From UBA2779 sp965232615 (GTDB taxonomy: Bacteria; Spirochaetota; Spirochaetia; DSM-2461), in contig OZ246985.1 of assembly GCA_965232615.1 (NCBI GenBank), forward strand, positions 868,001 through 932,000: a stretch of DNA of 64,000 nt, written 5' to 3'. Both the position numbers and the translations under genes were made by a program. Under the pieces are notes generated by a model. That model saw nothing but the letters and a program-made list of their open reading frames with translations, was not told the origin of the DNA and did not search any database. Of the stretch, positions 26,259 through 34,972 are shown in pieces; the stretch's first letter is position 1; every line of letters begins with the position of its first letter.

Positions 26259-27425
26259 TCAGCGTGGTAGCTCGGTGCCTTCATTCATAATTCGGATGTA
26301 TTCTACATAGGAATAGAGACGGTTTCGCTTCTGGCCGGACACCTCCTTGACAATGCCAATCTGCTCCAATTTACGCAGGCACGCGTTGACGGTTGCTGGT
26401 GAAAGTTGGGCCTTTTCCTGAATCCAATTGGGAGAGGCCATCGGTCGTTCCAGCATCGCTTTGTGAATCAGGTGTGCCGAGCCGGAAATACGCTTCAGTC
26501 CATTAATCCGCTGGCCATCCTTAGCTGAAAGCCTCATCAATTGTTGAGCTGTATCCACCGCCTGAGTTGCGGTGTGAATAACCGCATCGGCAAAGAAATG
26601 CAGCCATGCCTCCCAGTTACCAGTCAAGCGGACCTCATTCAGCAGCTCATAGTACTGCTGCCGATGAGTCTTGAAATATAAACTCAGGTAGAGCATGGGT
26701 TCCTTCAATACCTTCTCAGAACAAAGCAATAAGGTAATTATCAGACGGCCAAGACGCCCGTTACCATCGAGAAACGGGTGGATTGTTTCAAACTGAACAT
26801 GCGCCAATGCCGCTTTGATTAGAACCGAGGTCTTTTCCGGCTGGTTGTGTAAAAACAGCTCCAGCTTATCCATGCACTCCTGAACATATTCCGGAGGCGG
26901 AGGAACGAACGCCGCTGTACCGGGGAGACTGCCACCAATCCAGTTCTGGCTTCTGCGAAACTCCCCCGGATCGCACTCCTTACCACGCCCCTTTGACAGA
27001 AGGACGCTGTGAATCTCTTTCAGCAATCGGAGTGAGATTGGGAAATCATCATACAACCGCTTCAAGCCATGGTTCAACGCCGCCACATAATTACTGACCT
27101 CCTGCACGTCATCAAGCGGCACACCGGGTTGATGTTCAAATTCAAATAGCAGCAAATCTGAAAGGGAGGACTGAGTTCCCTCGATCATTGAGGAAAGCAC
27201 CGCTTCTTTGCGCACATATATGTAAAGGAAGAGCGAAGTGTCCGGCAGCAATACCGAAACGCTGTCCAGACGACCAAGAGCCAGCAGGGCCTTATCAAAT
27301 TTATCCCGGAGCTCTGATGACCACTCAATCAGTGGCGTTGGGGGCAACGGAGCCGGAACAAAGGCTTGTGCTTTTTCCCCAACGGTCGAAATGGTTATGT
27401 AATGGCCTTGTAGATCACGGTTCAT
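26259..27425 (-). CDS. Fic-family protein (class II, probable AMPylator) with C-terminal winged helix
   Basis: A 388-residue Fic protein. The active-site motif HPFLDGNGRLGR at about 216-227 is complete, as in enzymes that transfer AMP to protein hydroxyls. The inhibitory helix motif SSMIEGT (Glu about 82) is in the N-terminal half, so it is a self-inhibited class II Fic. The N-terminal Fic_N region and a C-terminal winged helix (about 325-380, NWIQEKAQLSPATVNACLRKLEQIGIVKE) match the common Fic/DUF4172-like domain order. The winged helix suggests it binds its own promoter, where a palindrome is present. Target protein unknown. It lies next to the repeat/IS zone. Confidence 0.92.
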   Translation of the reverse strand: MNRDLQGHYITISTVGEKAQAFVPAPLPPTPLIEWSSELRDKFDKALLALGRLDSVSVLLPDTSLFLYIYVRKEAVLSSMIEGTQSSLSDLLLFEFEHQPGVPLDDVQEVSNYVAALNHGLKRLYDDFPISLRLLKEIHSVLLSKGRGKECDPGEFRRSQNWIGGSLPGTAAFVPPPPEYVQECMDKLELFLHNQPEKTSVLIKAALAHVQFETIHPFLDGNGRLGRLIITLLLCSEKVLKEPMLYLSLYFKTHRQQYYELLNEVRLTGNWEAWLHFFADAVIHTATQAVDTAQQLMRLSAKDGQRINGLKRISGSAHLIHKAMLERPMASPNWIQEKAQLSPATVNACLRKLEQIGIVKEVSGQKRNRLYSYVEYIRIMNEGTELPR

Positions 27426-27467
27426 GCTCTTATTTCACTTATCGAATTAATGAATTCTTTATTTTAA

Positions 27468-27485
27468 TTTACACTGTAATGTAAA
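27468..27485. promoter_or_regulatory. Palindrome upstream of the Fic gene, possible autoregulatory operator
   Basis: TTTACA (27468-27473) and TGTAAA (27480-27485) form a perfect inverted repeat with a 6-bp spacer, about 43 bp upstream of the Fic start in an AT-rich promoter region. The encoded protein carries a winged-helix domain, which makes autoregulation plausible. Confidence 0.4.
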
Positions 27486-27646
27486 ATAATAACCTGACCG
27501 TCGATTGTCAAGGGATTGTCAGGAATGTCTCTCAGACCTGGGTTGAGAAATGATGTACATCCTACAGGCGGAGCAGACTTGACATGGGTTATATTCCATT
27601 AACAGGCTTTCTGACACTGGATAAATGCCCCCAGAGCTTTTTCAAT

Positions 27647-28657
27647 TCAAGGGTAGTAGAACTCCTCGCCAGGTAGTTTCCCTCCGATGGATGCAGGATC
27701 AAAGGACTCAAGAACTCGGAAATAGTCTTCAAATGAAGTTAGAGCAGCAGTTGCCGGTACAAATCTCAAATTCATCCGGGGGATGGCAGCAGCAAAGGTG
27801 TCGGAATTCAGCTGTGGAGACAGGACAACGGCAGCCAGACCAGCCTTTTCCGGTTGGTTTCTGGCATCTTCGACAGCGGTCGCATAGGCATGGATGAACA
27901 GTCTGGTAAATTCCCTATTGGCATTTGCGAACTCCCTGTCGACAACCAGAGAAGCTTGGGGATATGATGATCCATAGTGGTCAGTCCATTCCGCCTGAAT
28001 ATCTATCAGTATGCGGGTGTCTGGTTTCTTTGTCAGGACGGTTGTCAACATGGGTTCAGGCATCAATGATACAGTACTCCTGCTGGTGAGAAATGCCGGG
28101 GCTAACTCAGCAGCCGACGATGCGTATTGAATAGTCAAATCCTGCTCTGGATCAATGCCGTTCAGATTCAATAGATGACGGAATGTGATGTCAGGGGTAA
28201 GCCCTCGTCCGAATGTATGCACAGTTTGTCCTTTCAAGTCTTCCCAACTCTCTATGTCCAGAGATGTTACGATGTAGAGAATGCCCCATATAACAGGACC
28301 GATAGCTTGAGTATTGGTATTCTTGTTTGAGAGGATTGCGGCCAGATTACTGGGAATAACAGCAAAATCGGCCTCACCGGAAATAATCTTCGCAGCCAGA
28401 AGATCGGCGGCAGTGATAATGGATATTTGAACGTCGTATCCGGTGGTGATGGAATCAAGGTCAAGGAGGGCTACGGTGGCTATCGTGGCCCCATTGGGAA
28501 CAATAAGACGAACCTGAGTGTTCTTTTCAGAGATCGGTTCCTTTACTCCCTGGGAGTAAAGGAATGCTGGAAGAGCCAGTGATAGAATCAGAAAGAATCC
28601 AATTATGTGATTTCTGCCAGGTTCCTTCTGTGACTGTGAATCAGTAAATATATCCAT
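27647..28657 (-). CDS. ABC transporter substrate-binding protein (NMT1/SsuA-like), orphan
   Basis: A 336-residue periplasmic binding protein with an N-terminal signal (IIGFFLILSLALPAFLYSQG, about 19-38). The NMT1/PBP2 fold includes AAKIISGEADFAVIPSNLAAIL and GQTVHTFGRGLTPDITFRHLL, the pattern of thiamine-precursor, sulfonate or nitrate binding proteins. No permease or ATPase is adjacent. The ATG has AGGAGA upstream, and a dispersed element ends directly against that RBS, so its native promoter has probably been displaced. Ligand unknown. Confidence 0.85.
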   Translation of the reverse strand: MDIFTDSQSQKEPGRNHIIGFFLILSLALPAFLYSQGVKEPISEKNTQVRLIVPNGATIATVALLDLDSITTGYDVQISIITAADLLAAKIISGEADFAVIPSNLAAILSNKNTNTQAIGPVIWGILYIVTSLDIESWEDLKGQTVHTFGRGLTPDITFRHLLNLNGIDPEQDLTIQYASSAAELAPAFLTSRSTVSLMPEPMLTTVLTKKPDTRILIDIQAEWTDHYGSSYPQASLVVDREFANANREFTRLFIHAYATAVEDARNQPEKAGLAAVVLSPQLNSDTFAAAIPRMNLRFVPATAALTSFEDYFRVLESFDPASIGGKLPGEEFYYP

Positions 28658-28668
28658 AAATATCTCCT

Positions 28669-28827
28669 GGGCACCTCTAAAAACCTTATTTCGTTTTTGG
28701 CTTGATCTTTTTCCTCGCTGCTACGTTGTCAAAATGCTCACGTAATCAGGTGCGTACCGCATGAGCAAAGCTCCGAGGAACGCACCGCCACTTCGTCAAT
28801 TTCCTAAAGCTGTTTTTAGAGGTACCC
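28669..28827 (-). repeat. Dispersed inverted-repeat element, copy c (single hairpin)
   Basis: About 159 bp, from GGGCACCTCTAAAAA to TTTTTAGAGGTACCC, with one GGTGCGT/ACGCACC hairpin unit. Read in the minus direction its left end is subfamily A (CAGCTTTAGGAAATTGACG) and its right end subfamily B (GGCTTGATC / AACGAAATAAGG), a hybrid. The 5' end abuts the RBS of the substrate-binding protein gene. The rest of the 28658-28951 gap shows no gene. Confidence 0.88.
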
Positions 28828-28951
28828 TGTAGGGTCATACCATTAATCATATATTTTGTATACTTGAGAATTGGTTTTCAAAAAAGCTCAATATACGGGT
28901 TGTGAACTGGAGTGATCAGGAGTATACAGGTATCTTTATGGAAGGAATTTC

Positions 28952-29725
28952 ATGAGTCGTCAAATCAAAGCACCAGCCCTTATACTGAAAATGAATCCTG
29001 TTGGTGAAAATCACCGAGGGCTGTTCATGCTTGTAGCTGGTGAGGGTCTTTTAAGAGTTCTGGCATTTGGTGCTCAAGGGAGACGAAACTCATTACGAGC
29101 CACGGCAGTTCCTTATAATACAGGTCTTGCGAATCTTCACTTTGATGGAGCCAGAGACAGATGGCGTTTGACTACCTTTGATCCAGAGGGGAGTACAGAT
29201 GGTCTCAGAGAAGACCTTGACAGGTTTTACACGGCAACAGCATGGGCTGAAATACTGCTTAAAAGTCATGGAAGTGGGGGCGACTCAGTTCAATTGTATC
29301 ATTTGGCTGCCAATAGTTTTTCACTTTTATCAAGTATTTCCGGGAAGGATGTAAGGAAACTCAATACAGGATTTCTATGGCACTTCCTATCGATTGAAGG
29401 AGTTAAACCGGATGTAATGAGATGTGGCCGCTGCGGCAGAATTCTTCCTGTCGATATGAATGGTGATTCAGCCCTGTTCTGGCCAAATGGTTTGCTTGTT
29501 GGGCCGGAATGTGCTGAATCGAAGGGACGGGAGATTTCTGACGGAGCTCGGGTCTGGCTTCAGCGTATATCGGGCAGCATTGAAGATTCGTTAAGTATTG
29601 ATTTGGAGAACGACAATCTTCCAGTGGTTGAGGAGTGGGTTATCTCTATTATTCAAGGACTTCTTGACTATCAGCTCAAGGTGATTTCTCAATACCCCCG
29701 AGGGTTTCGTTCCCTGATTGGATGA
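28952..29725 (+). CDS. recO: DNA repair protein RecO
   Basis: A 257-residue RecO: an N-terminal OB fold (PALILKMNPVGENHRGLFMLVAGEGLLRVLAFGAQG), a helical middle and a Cys pair CGRCGRILP with another Cys in VGPECAE, corresponding to the RecO zinc region (only part of the four-Cys set is present). RecO anneals SSB-coated single strands and loads RecA with RecR in gap repair. ATG with AAGGAA upstream. It precedes deoA-recJ on the same strand. Confidence 0.9.
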   Translation: MSRQIKAPALILKMNPVGENHRGLFMLVAGEGLLRVLAFGAQGRRNSLRATAVPYNTGLANLHFDGARDRWRLTTFDPEGSTDGLREDLDRFYTATAWAEILLKSHGSGGDSVQLYHLAANSFSLLSSISGKDVRKLNTGFLWHFLSIEGVKPDVMRCGRCGRILPVDMNGDSALFWPNGLLVGPECAESKGREISDGARVWLQRISGSIEDSLSIDLENDNLPVVEEWVISIIQGLLDYQLKVISQYPRGFRSLIG

Positions 29726-29897
29726 ACAATGAAAAAGAATGAGACTGGCTTTCTGTTCTGAATTAGGATGTGAAACAGTTCCTACAGTTTAGAGAATGAT
29801 TTACACCATTGCTTTTCACATCGTCCGGCAGGTATACAATAATGCTCTTCAGAGGTACCCTGTGTAATCATGAATATCAAATTCCGGAGGAATATGG

Positions 29898-31220
29898 ATG
29901 TATGATTCTTTGCGAACAGTTGATATCATTGCGGCAAAGCGGAATGGAAAAGCTCTCAAATCAGAACAAATTGCTTCATTTATTTCCGGCTATGCCAGGG
30001 GTGATATACCCGATTATCAGGCTGCAGCCTGGTGCATGGCTGTTTTTCTCAAGGGGATGACACCTGAAGAAACAGGATATCTTACCCAGGCCATGATAGA
30101 CTCAGGTGAGGTTATCAACTTTTCTTCACTCAGAGGACCATTGGTCGATAAGCATTCCACAGGCGGTGTGGGCGATAAAATCTCTCTGGTTCTTGCGCCT
30201 GTTGCTGCGGCGTGTGGTGTTAAAGTTCCCATGATGAGCGGCCGTGCTCTTGGACACACTGGCGGAACACTGGACAAACTTGATTCTATTCCCGGCTATT
30301 CAACAGTACTTTCTCCTCAACAGTTTGTGGAATGTGTTGACAAAGTTGGCTACGCCATGACAGGACAAAGTGAAAAAATCGTTCCGGCCGATAGAAAACT
30401 GTATGCCCTTCGGGATGTCATTGCGGCTGTGGAATCAATTCCTTTGATTACAGGAAGCATTCTCTCCAAGAAATTTGCAGAGGGCGCTGATGCTCTGGTT
30501 ATGGATGTGAAGTGTGGTAAGGGAGCATTTATGAAAACGAGAGAAGATGCCAGAGCTTTAGCACAATCCCTGGTTCATACCGGCAGGAAGCTTAATCGCC
30601 AGGTAATTGCAGTACTCACCGATATGTCAGAACCTCTTGGCCGGAAAGTTGGCAACTTCCTGGAGGTAGAAGAAGCAGTTGATTGCCTCAGAGGTAATGG
30701 TCCGGTAGATGTAATGGAAGTCACTTACAGACTGACAGCATGGATGCTAGTTGCTGCCGGATTGCGGAAGAGTATTCCAGAAGCTGAAAACCTCTGTAGA
30801 AATGTGATTTCTGATGGATCAGCGATGAAGAAATTCCGTGAAAACATAAAACGACAGGGAGGAAGACTGGATGAACTGGACGCCATGCTGGGAAGTGCCA
30901 GGGCAAGGTTTTCACGGGATATTAACGCAAAGAAATCCGGGTACATATCCGGTATGGATGCCCTTGCAGTTGGATCAGCCAGTGTCGCATTGGGAGTTGG
31001 TCGGGATACGGCTGCCGATTCTGTGGACCCTTTGGCTGGAATCGAAATTATTAAGAAAGCAGGAGAGATCGTCCAGACTGGTGAGACCGTATTACGTCTA
31101 TGGACCAATGAAGAAAAACGGCTGGATACGGCAGAAGATCATCTGAGAACTTTTATGCAGATAGATTCAAAGACTCATATTCTGCGAGGCACTCTTATCA
31201 TCGAGGAGATATCTCATTGA
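29898..31220 (+). CDS. deoA: Thymidine/pyrimidine-nucleoside phosphorylase
   Basis: A 440-residue glycosyltransferase-3 family enzyme that cleaves thymidine or other pyrimidine nucleosides with phosphate. The phosphate/nucleoside-binding signature SGRALGHTGGTLDKLDSIPGY and KHSTGGVGDKISLVLAP are present, as is the MDVKCGKGAFMKTREDA segment. Length suits DeoA/Pdp. ATG follows GGAGGAA. The stop overlaps the TTG start of recJ. Ribose-phosphate products would be isomerised by DeoB (58053). Confidence 0.95.
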   Translation: MYDSLRTVDIIAAKRNGKALKSEQIASFISGYARGDIPDYQAAAWCMAVFLKGMTPEETGYLTQAMIDSGEVINFSSLRGPLVDKHSTGGVGDKISLVLAPVAAACGVKVPMMSGRALGHTGGTLDKLDSIPGYSTVLSPQQFVECVDKVGYAMTGQSEKIVPADRKLYALRDVIAAVESIPLITGSILSKKFAEGADALVMDVKCGKGAFMKTREDARALAQSLVHTGRKLNRQVIAVLTDMSEPLGRKVGNFLEVEEAVDCLRGNGPVDVMEVTYRLTAWMLVAAGLRKSIPEAENLCRNVISDGSAMKKFRENIKRQGGRLDELDAMLGSARARFSRDINAKKSGYISGMDALAVGSASVALGVGRDTAADSVDPLAGIEIIKKAGEIVQTGETVLRLWTNEEKRLDTAEDHLRTFMQIDSKTHILRGTLIIEEISH

Positions 31221-33391
31221 AAAAATGGATAAAACCGCCTGTTGATTCTGACAGGGTGCGGGCTGTGGCAGAATTATACAATCTGGATCTTCTTACTGCA
31301 ACCATTCTTACTCGCCGAAACATGTCTGAACCCGAACAAATCGGTTTTTTTCTGGAGGATGATGAGCGATTCCTTCACAACCCCTTTTTATTTCCCCAGA
31401 TGGAGAGAGCAGTTGAACGAGTATTATCCGCCGTGGAAGAAGGTGAGAAGGTTCTGGTTTGTGGGGATAAGGATGCCGATGGCATCACAAGTACAGTCCT
31501 CATGATCCAGGCACTTTGTTCGGTGGGTATTGAACCGGAATGGCGTGTGCCTGTTGGAGAAGAAACATATGGTTTAAGTGTTGAAGTCCTGGAGGCAAAG
31601 GCCGCAGAGAATATTACACTTGTGATAACGGTGGACTGTGGCATCACTGAGTTTGCGGAAATTGAACTGGCGAATCGTCTTGGTATGGATGTATTAGTAT
31701 TTGATCACCACATGCCCAGAGGAAATGAGATTCCCGGGGCATATGCCATAGTCAACCCCAGGATGCCAGGAGATTATCCCTTCAATGGACTGTGTGCCGC
31801 TGGTGTTGTTTCCAAGTTTCAGTGGGCACTGTGTTTTGCAGGAACAGAGCTTTGGTGTGAAGAATTCTGTCTCATTCATGTCAGTATTGATAACAGAACG
31901 AACCCTGAAAACAACAGTCGTGAGTCATTACTTATTTTCGAAGCCCTTAGAATGCGCAACCTGGTCGAGATCCAGCGCCTTCATGTCTCTCAGGATGAAG
32001 GTGAAACTGGAAGGAACATAGCACTGCGTTTCATCGATGGACAGCTGTTGTTTACTTATGGAAAATCTGACCAGGTCCCATTGATTTCAAGTTTTTTTGG
32101 GACAAGTGATGTTCATGTCATTGATATTGAACCCGATTTAACTTCTACATTTCCCGGCCTCAAAGGTCATTCAGTAGAGAAACTGGAAGGACAAAGTCGC
32201 TTAGCTCAATACTTCCCAGGTCAAAAAGGCATACTGTCCACCCTGGGTAATCTCCTTATAACTTTGTATATCAGAAAATTTTCTAATTCTTTCAATATGT
32301 GGCGTAGAGACCTGGATCTGGTTGCCATCGCCACTCTTGCCGATCTTATGCCCCTGCTTGATGAAAATCGTATTCTTGTTGGCCTGGGAATTAATCGCCT
32401 CAATGCCATAGATGGAATTAAAGAGCGAAGAACCGCATTGCGGGAGCTGTTGATTCAGCAGGAGTTTCATGAAGGACAACTTGACAGTGTTGAAATAGCC
32501 TGGCAGTTGTGTCCTATCATCAATGCTTCCGGCCGGATGGGACGGGCTGATGTGGCTGTTGAATTCCTGCTCTCCAATGATACCTCGAGAATCACCGCGT
32601 TATCCAGTGAGTTAATCGGTTTCAATAAGAAAAGACGTACTCTTGGAAACCAGATCTGGGAGAGAATTCTCCCAGCAGCATATCAATCCAGGGATGAATT
32701 CAGTGGGCGAATGGCCATTGTTGCCGATAATGAGATACCCAGAGGGATAACGGGCATTTTAGCCAGCCGTCTCCAGAAGACTCTTGGTGTTACATCGGTC
32801 GTTATTTCTCAGAGAACGGAAAATTCTTCAGGATCAATTCGTAGCAATGCTGGTATTAATGCACTCATCTGGCTGGAAGCCATGTCATCTTTGTTTGACA
32901 GTTATGGAGGTCATCCCCAGGCTGGTGGATTCCAGATCGACAGAAATAAAGTGGATGAGTTAATCACAAAATGCAGGGAATGGATAGCTGAAACACCTAT
33001 ATCATCGGTGCAGGAGGAACCCGTTATCATTGATGCAGAGCTGTCTCATGGAGAATTCATTAAAATGGGTTCTCAGGGACTTGAATCCCTGTTGGATCGT
33101 CTTGAGCCCTACGGGAAAGAATTCCAACCCCTTACTTTTCTTACTCGATCTGTGCCTGTTCAAAGCGCGAACCTTGTTGGGAAAGAAAAAAGCAATCATC
33201 TCAAGCTTGTCGTCTCTTTGGGAAAGGAGAAATGGCCTGCCCTCTGGTGGGATGGAGCTGACCACTATGGTAAAGATATCCATATTGGTAAGGATATAGA
33301 TCTTGTCTATACAATTGACAAAGACCGCTGGCGAGGAGAAATCTCCCGTCGATTAACCATATTGGAGGCAATGCCTTGCTTAAAAAGTTGA
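31217..33391 (+). CDS. recJ: Single-stranded-DNA-specific exonuclease RecJ, long form
   Basis: A 724-residue DHH-family 5'-3' exonuclease. The metal motifs are DKDADGITST (about 86-95), DCGITE, FDHHMPRG and ATLADLMPL, and the DHHA1 motif is GGHPQAGGF near 570. It is about 150 residues longer than the usual RecJ. The extra block (about 210-370) separates DHH motifs III and IV and has no motif I recognise. TTG start with GAGGAGA upstream, overlapping the deoA stop by 4 nt. The next gene starts inside its 3' end. Confidence 0.93.
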   Translation: MKKWIKPPVDSDRVRAVAELYNLDLLTATILTRRNMSEPEQIGFFLEDDERFLHNPFLFPQMERAVERVLSAVEEGEKVLVCGDKDADGITSTVLMIQALCSVGIEPEWRVPVGEETYGLSVEVLEAKAAENITLVITVDCGITEFAEIELANRLGMDVLVFDHHMPRGNEIPGAYAIVNPRMPGDYPFNGLCAAGVVSKFQWALCFAGTELWCEEFCLIHVSIDNRTNPENNSRESLLIFEALRMRNLVEIQRLHVSQDEGETGRNIALRFIDGQLLFTYGKSDQVPLISSFFGTSDVHVIDIEPDLTSTFPGLKGHSVEKLEGQSRLAQYFPGQKGILSTLGNLLITLYIRKFSNSFNMWRRDLDLVAIATLADLMPLLDENRILVGLGINRLNAIDGIKERRTALRELLIQQEFHEGQLDSVEIAWQLCPIINASGRMGRADVAVEFLLSNDTSRITALSSELIGFNKKRRTLGNQIWERILPAAYQSRDEFSGRMAIVADNEIPRGITGILASRLQKTLGVTSVVISQRTENSSGSIRSNAGINALIWLEAMSSLFDSYGGHPQAGGFQIDRNKVDELITKCREWIAETPISSVQEEPVIIDAELSHGEFIKMGSQGLESLLDRLEPYGKEFQPLTFLTRSVPVQSANLVGKEKSNHLKLVVSLGKEKWPALWWDGADHYGKDIHIGKDIDLVYTIDKDRWRGEISRRLTILEAMPCLKS

Positions 33392-34299
33392 ATATCACCG
33401 CTCTTCTCTTCATTACCACAGGGTTTTCGCTGGGTGCAGTCGATCCCGTACTTATTGCACCAGACTATGCTGATCCAGGGAATGCGGTACAGGTTTCGGT
33501 GTATGGAATACTACTCGACGATGTGTCTGTGTCACTGTTTAATGGGCAGGGGAAGGCTGTCAGCAGGGCTTCAGGATTTGTGTGGACAAGACCTGATGGC
33601 TCAGGGATAAATATCGCCTTGCTCGGAATTCCTTCGGATCTACCTCAGGGACGTTACACAATTGCCCTTTATGCCAGGGATGGTCTGGCTCAGTGGAACC
33701 TGGAGAACACCATTACAGTTCGCCGTTCTTCATATCCTGAGAATGTCATTCATTTGAATGAAACGATGAATACTCTGTATACTGAAAACTCAGATCGGAA
33801 AAAGAAGGAAGCCAGAGCTTTGTGGGGAGTGCTGAATCAGTTTAACTCCAATGAGATTTATCATACTGGAGTATTTCTGAAGCCAGTAATCAAAGGAATA
33901 GTCACTTCTGATTTTGGTGAACGGCGTCTGTATCAAAAGTTGGATGGTTCTGGGAATTCTTCTATCCACCTGGGTCAGGATCTTTGGGAAAAACCTGGAA
34001 CCAGCATCCTTGCCGCTGGTAAGGGGCGTGTTGTGATGGCTGTCGAACGGTATCTTACGGGTAATACGGTCATCCTTGAACATCTTCCCGGAGTATATAC
34101 CCTGTATTACCACCTGGATACGATCAAAGCAAGTTTGGGACAGATTGTTGAGGCGGGGGATGAAATTGGGACTCTGGGCGCAACCGGGTTCGCGACAGGT
34201 GAGCATCTGCATTGGGAGCTCAGGACAAGTACGACAGCAATCCAGCCGTCTCAATATCTTGATCGTCCCCTTCTTGACATTGAATCCCTGTATCCCTAG
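33376..34299 (+). CDS. M23-family peptidase-like exported protein
   Basis: A 307-residue exported protein (signal peptide LNITALLFITTGFSLGAV). A C-terminal M23/LytM domain (about 175-300) has the motif pieces SSIHLGQDLWEKPGTSILAAGKG (H.G.D), VILEHLPGVYTLYYHLD and ATGFATGEHLHWEL (H.H). The zinc-ligand pattern HxxxD...HLH is intact, so it may cleave peptidoglycan cross-links. The N-terminal domain is an Ig-like strand region. TTG start with TTGGAGG upstream, overlapping recJ by 16 nt. Confidence 0.88.
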   Translation: MLKKLNITALLFITTGFSLGAVDPVLIAPDYADPGNAVQVSVYGILLDDVSVSLFNGQGKAVSRASGFVWTRPDGSGINIALLGIPSDLPQGRYTIALYARDGLAQWNLENTITVRRSSYPENVIHLNETMNTLYTENSDRKKKEARALWGVLNQFNSNEIYHTGVFLKPVIKGIVTSDFGERRLYQKLDGSGNSSIHLGQDLWEKPGTSILAAGKGRVVMAVERYLTGNTVILEHLPGVYTLYYHLDTIKASLGQIVEAGDEIGTLGATGFATGEHLHWELRTSTTAIQPSQYLDRPLLDIESLYP

Positions 34300-34362
34300 A
34301 CTGTTCTAGCATTTTTAATTCAGACTATTGAATTGAAATCCATAGAAAGGGGGGTGATTCAA

Positions 34363-34569
34363 ATCGCCTATATAAGAGTTAATGAGGATGAGCCCTTGGA
34401 AAAAGCTGTCAAGCGATTCAAGCGCATGGTGGAAAAAGAAGGGATAATCAGGGAATTCAAACGACGAGAGTATTTTGAGAAACCATCGACAATCAAAAAT
34501 CGAAAGAAGAAGGCTTTGGTAAGAAAGCAAATGAAAAAACTCCGAAAAGTAACACCGCAGGGCCGATAG
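34363..34569 (+). CDS. rpsU: 30S ribosomal protein bS21, apparent non-AUG start
   Basis: bS21 of about 69 residues: IAYIRVNEDEPLEKAVKRF, then KRMVEKEGIIREFKRREYFEKPS, the conserved arginine-rich core, and a basic tail ending VTPQGR. Family members begin M-A-x-[VI]-x-V, which aligns with an ATC codon at 34363. A strong Shine-Dalgarno (AGGGGGGTGAT) is placed about 7 nt before that ATC. The nearest in-frame canonical starts are GTG 34354, which overlaps the Shine-Dalgarno, and TTG 34333. I place the start at 34363 on homology and spacing; GTG 34354 is the conservative alternative. Confidence 0.85.
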   Translation: MAYIRVNEDEPLEKAVKRFKRMVEKEGIIREFKRREYFEKPSTIKNRKKKALVRKQMKKLRKVTPQGR

Positions 34570-34576
34570 GTTTCTT

Positions 34577-34972
34577 TTGAAGAATGATTGTCTTTTTGGT
34601 GTACTCGTTACTGTTGCGGTATTCACTTTAATAGGAGCGAGACACCTTAAACAGCACTTACACCGTTTACATGTTGAACAGGAACTCATAAGACTTCTTG
34701 AAAAGAATGAATATCAGTTTACCATTATTGATGTTCGGAATCCAATGGACTTCAAGACTGAACATGTTCCAGCTTCCTTAAACAATCCCTACCCACTTCC
34801 TCAGAGGTTTTTTCCGGTTGAAAACCTATTTGAAAAAATCTTTGTATTCGGTCCAAACCAACGAACAGTGCAGAAATCTGCGAAACAACTGAGAGAAAAT
34901 GGATATTATAATGTAACATACTACGGTGCTTATCATCACTGGAGAGGTCCAATTATCAAGGATACGCTATGA
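34577..34972 (+). CDS. Membrane-anchored rhodanese-like protein lacking the catalytic Cys
   Basis: A 131-residue protein starting at TTG 34577, with an N-terminal membrane anchor (CLFGVLVTVAVFTLIGA) and a rhodanese-like domain (FTIIDVRNPMDFKTEHVPASLNNPYP). At the active-site loop, where sulfurtransferases have a Cys (YCxxGxR), the sequence is VFGPNQRTVQKSAKQL. It is therefore an inactive member, probably a binding or scaffold domain. It lies 7 nt after rpsU and overlaps the next gene by 4 nt. Confidence 0.75.
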   Translation: MKNDCLFGVLVTVAVFTLIGARHLKQHLHRLHVEQELIRLLEKNEYQFTIIDVRNPMDFKTEHVPASLNNPYPLPQRFFPVENLFEKIFVFGPNQRTVQKSAKQLRENGYYNVTYYGAYHHWRGPIIKDTL

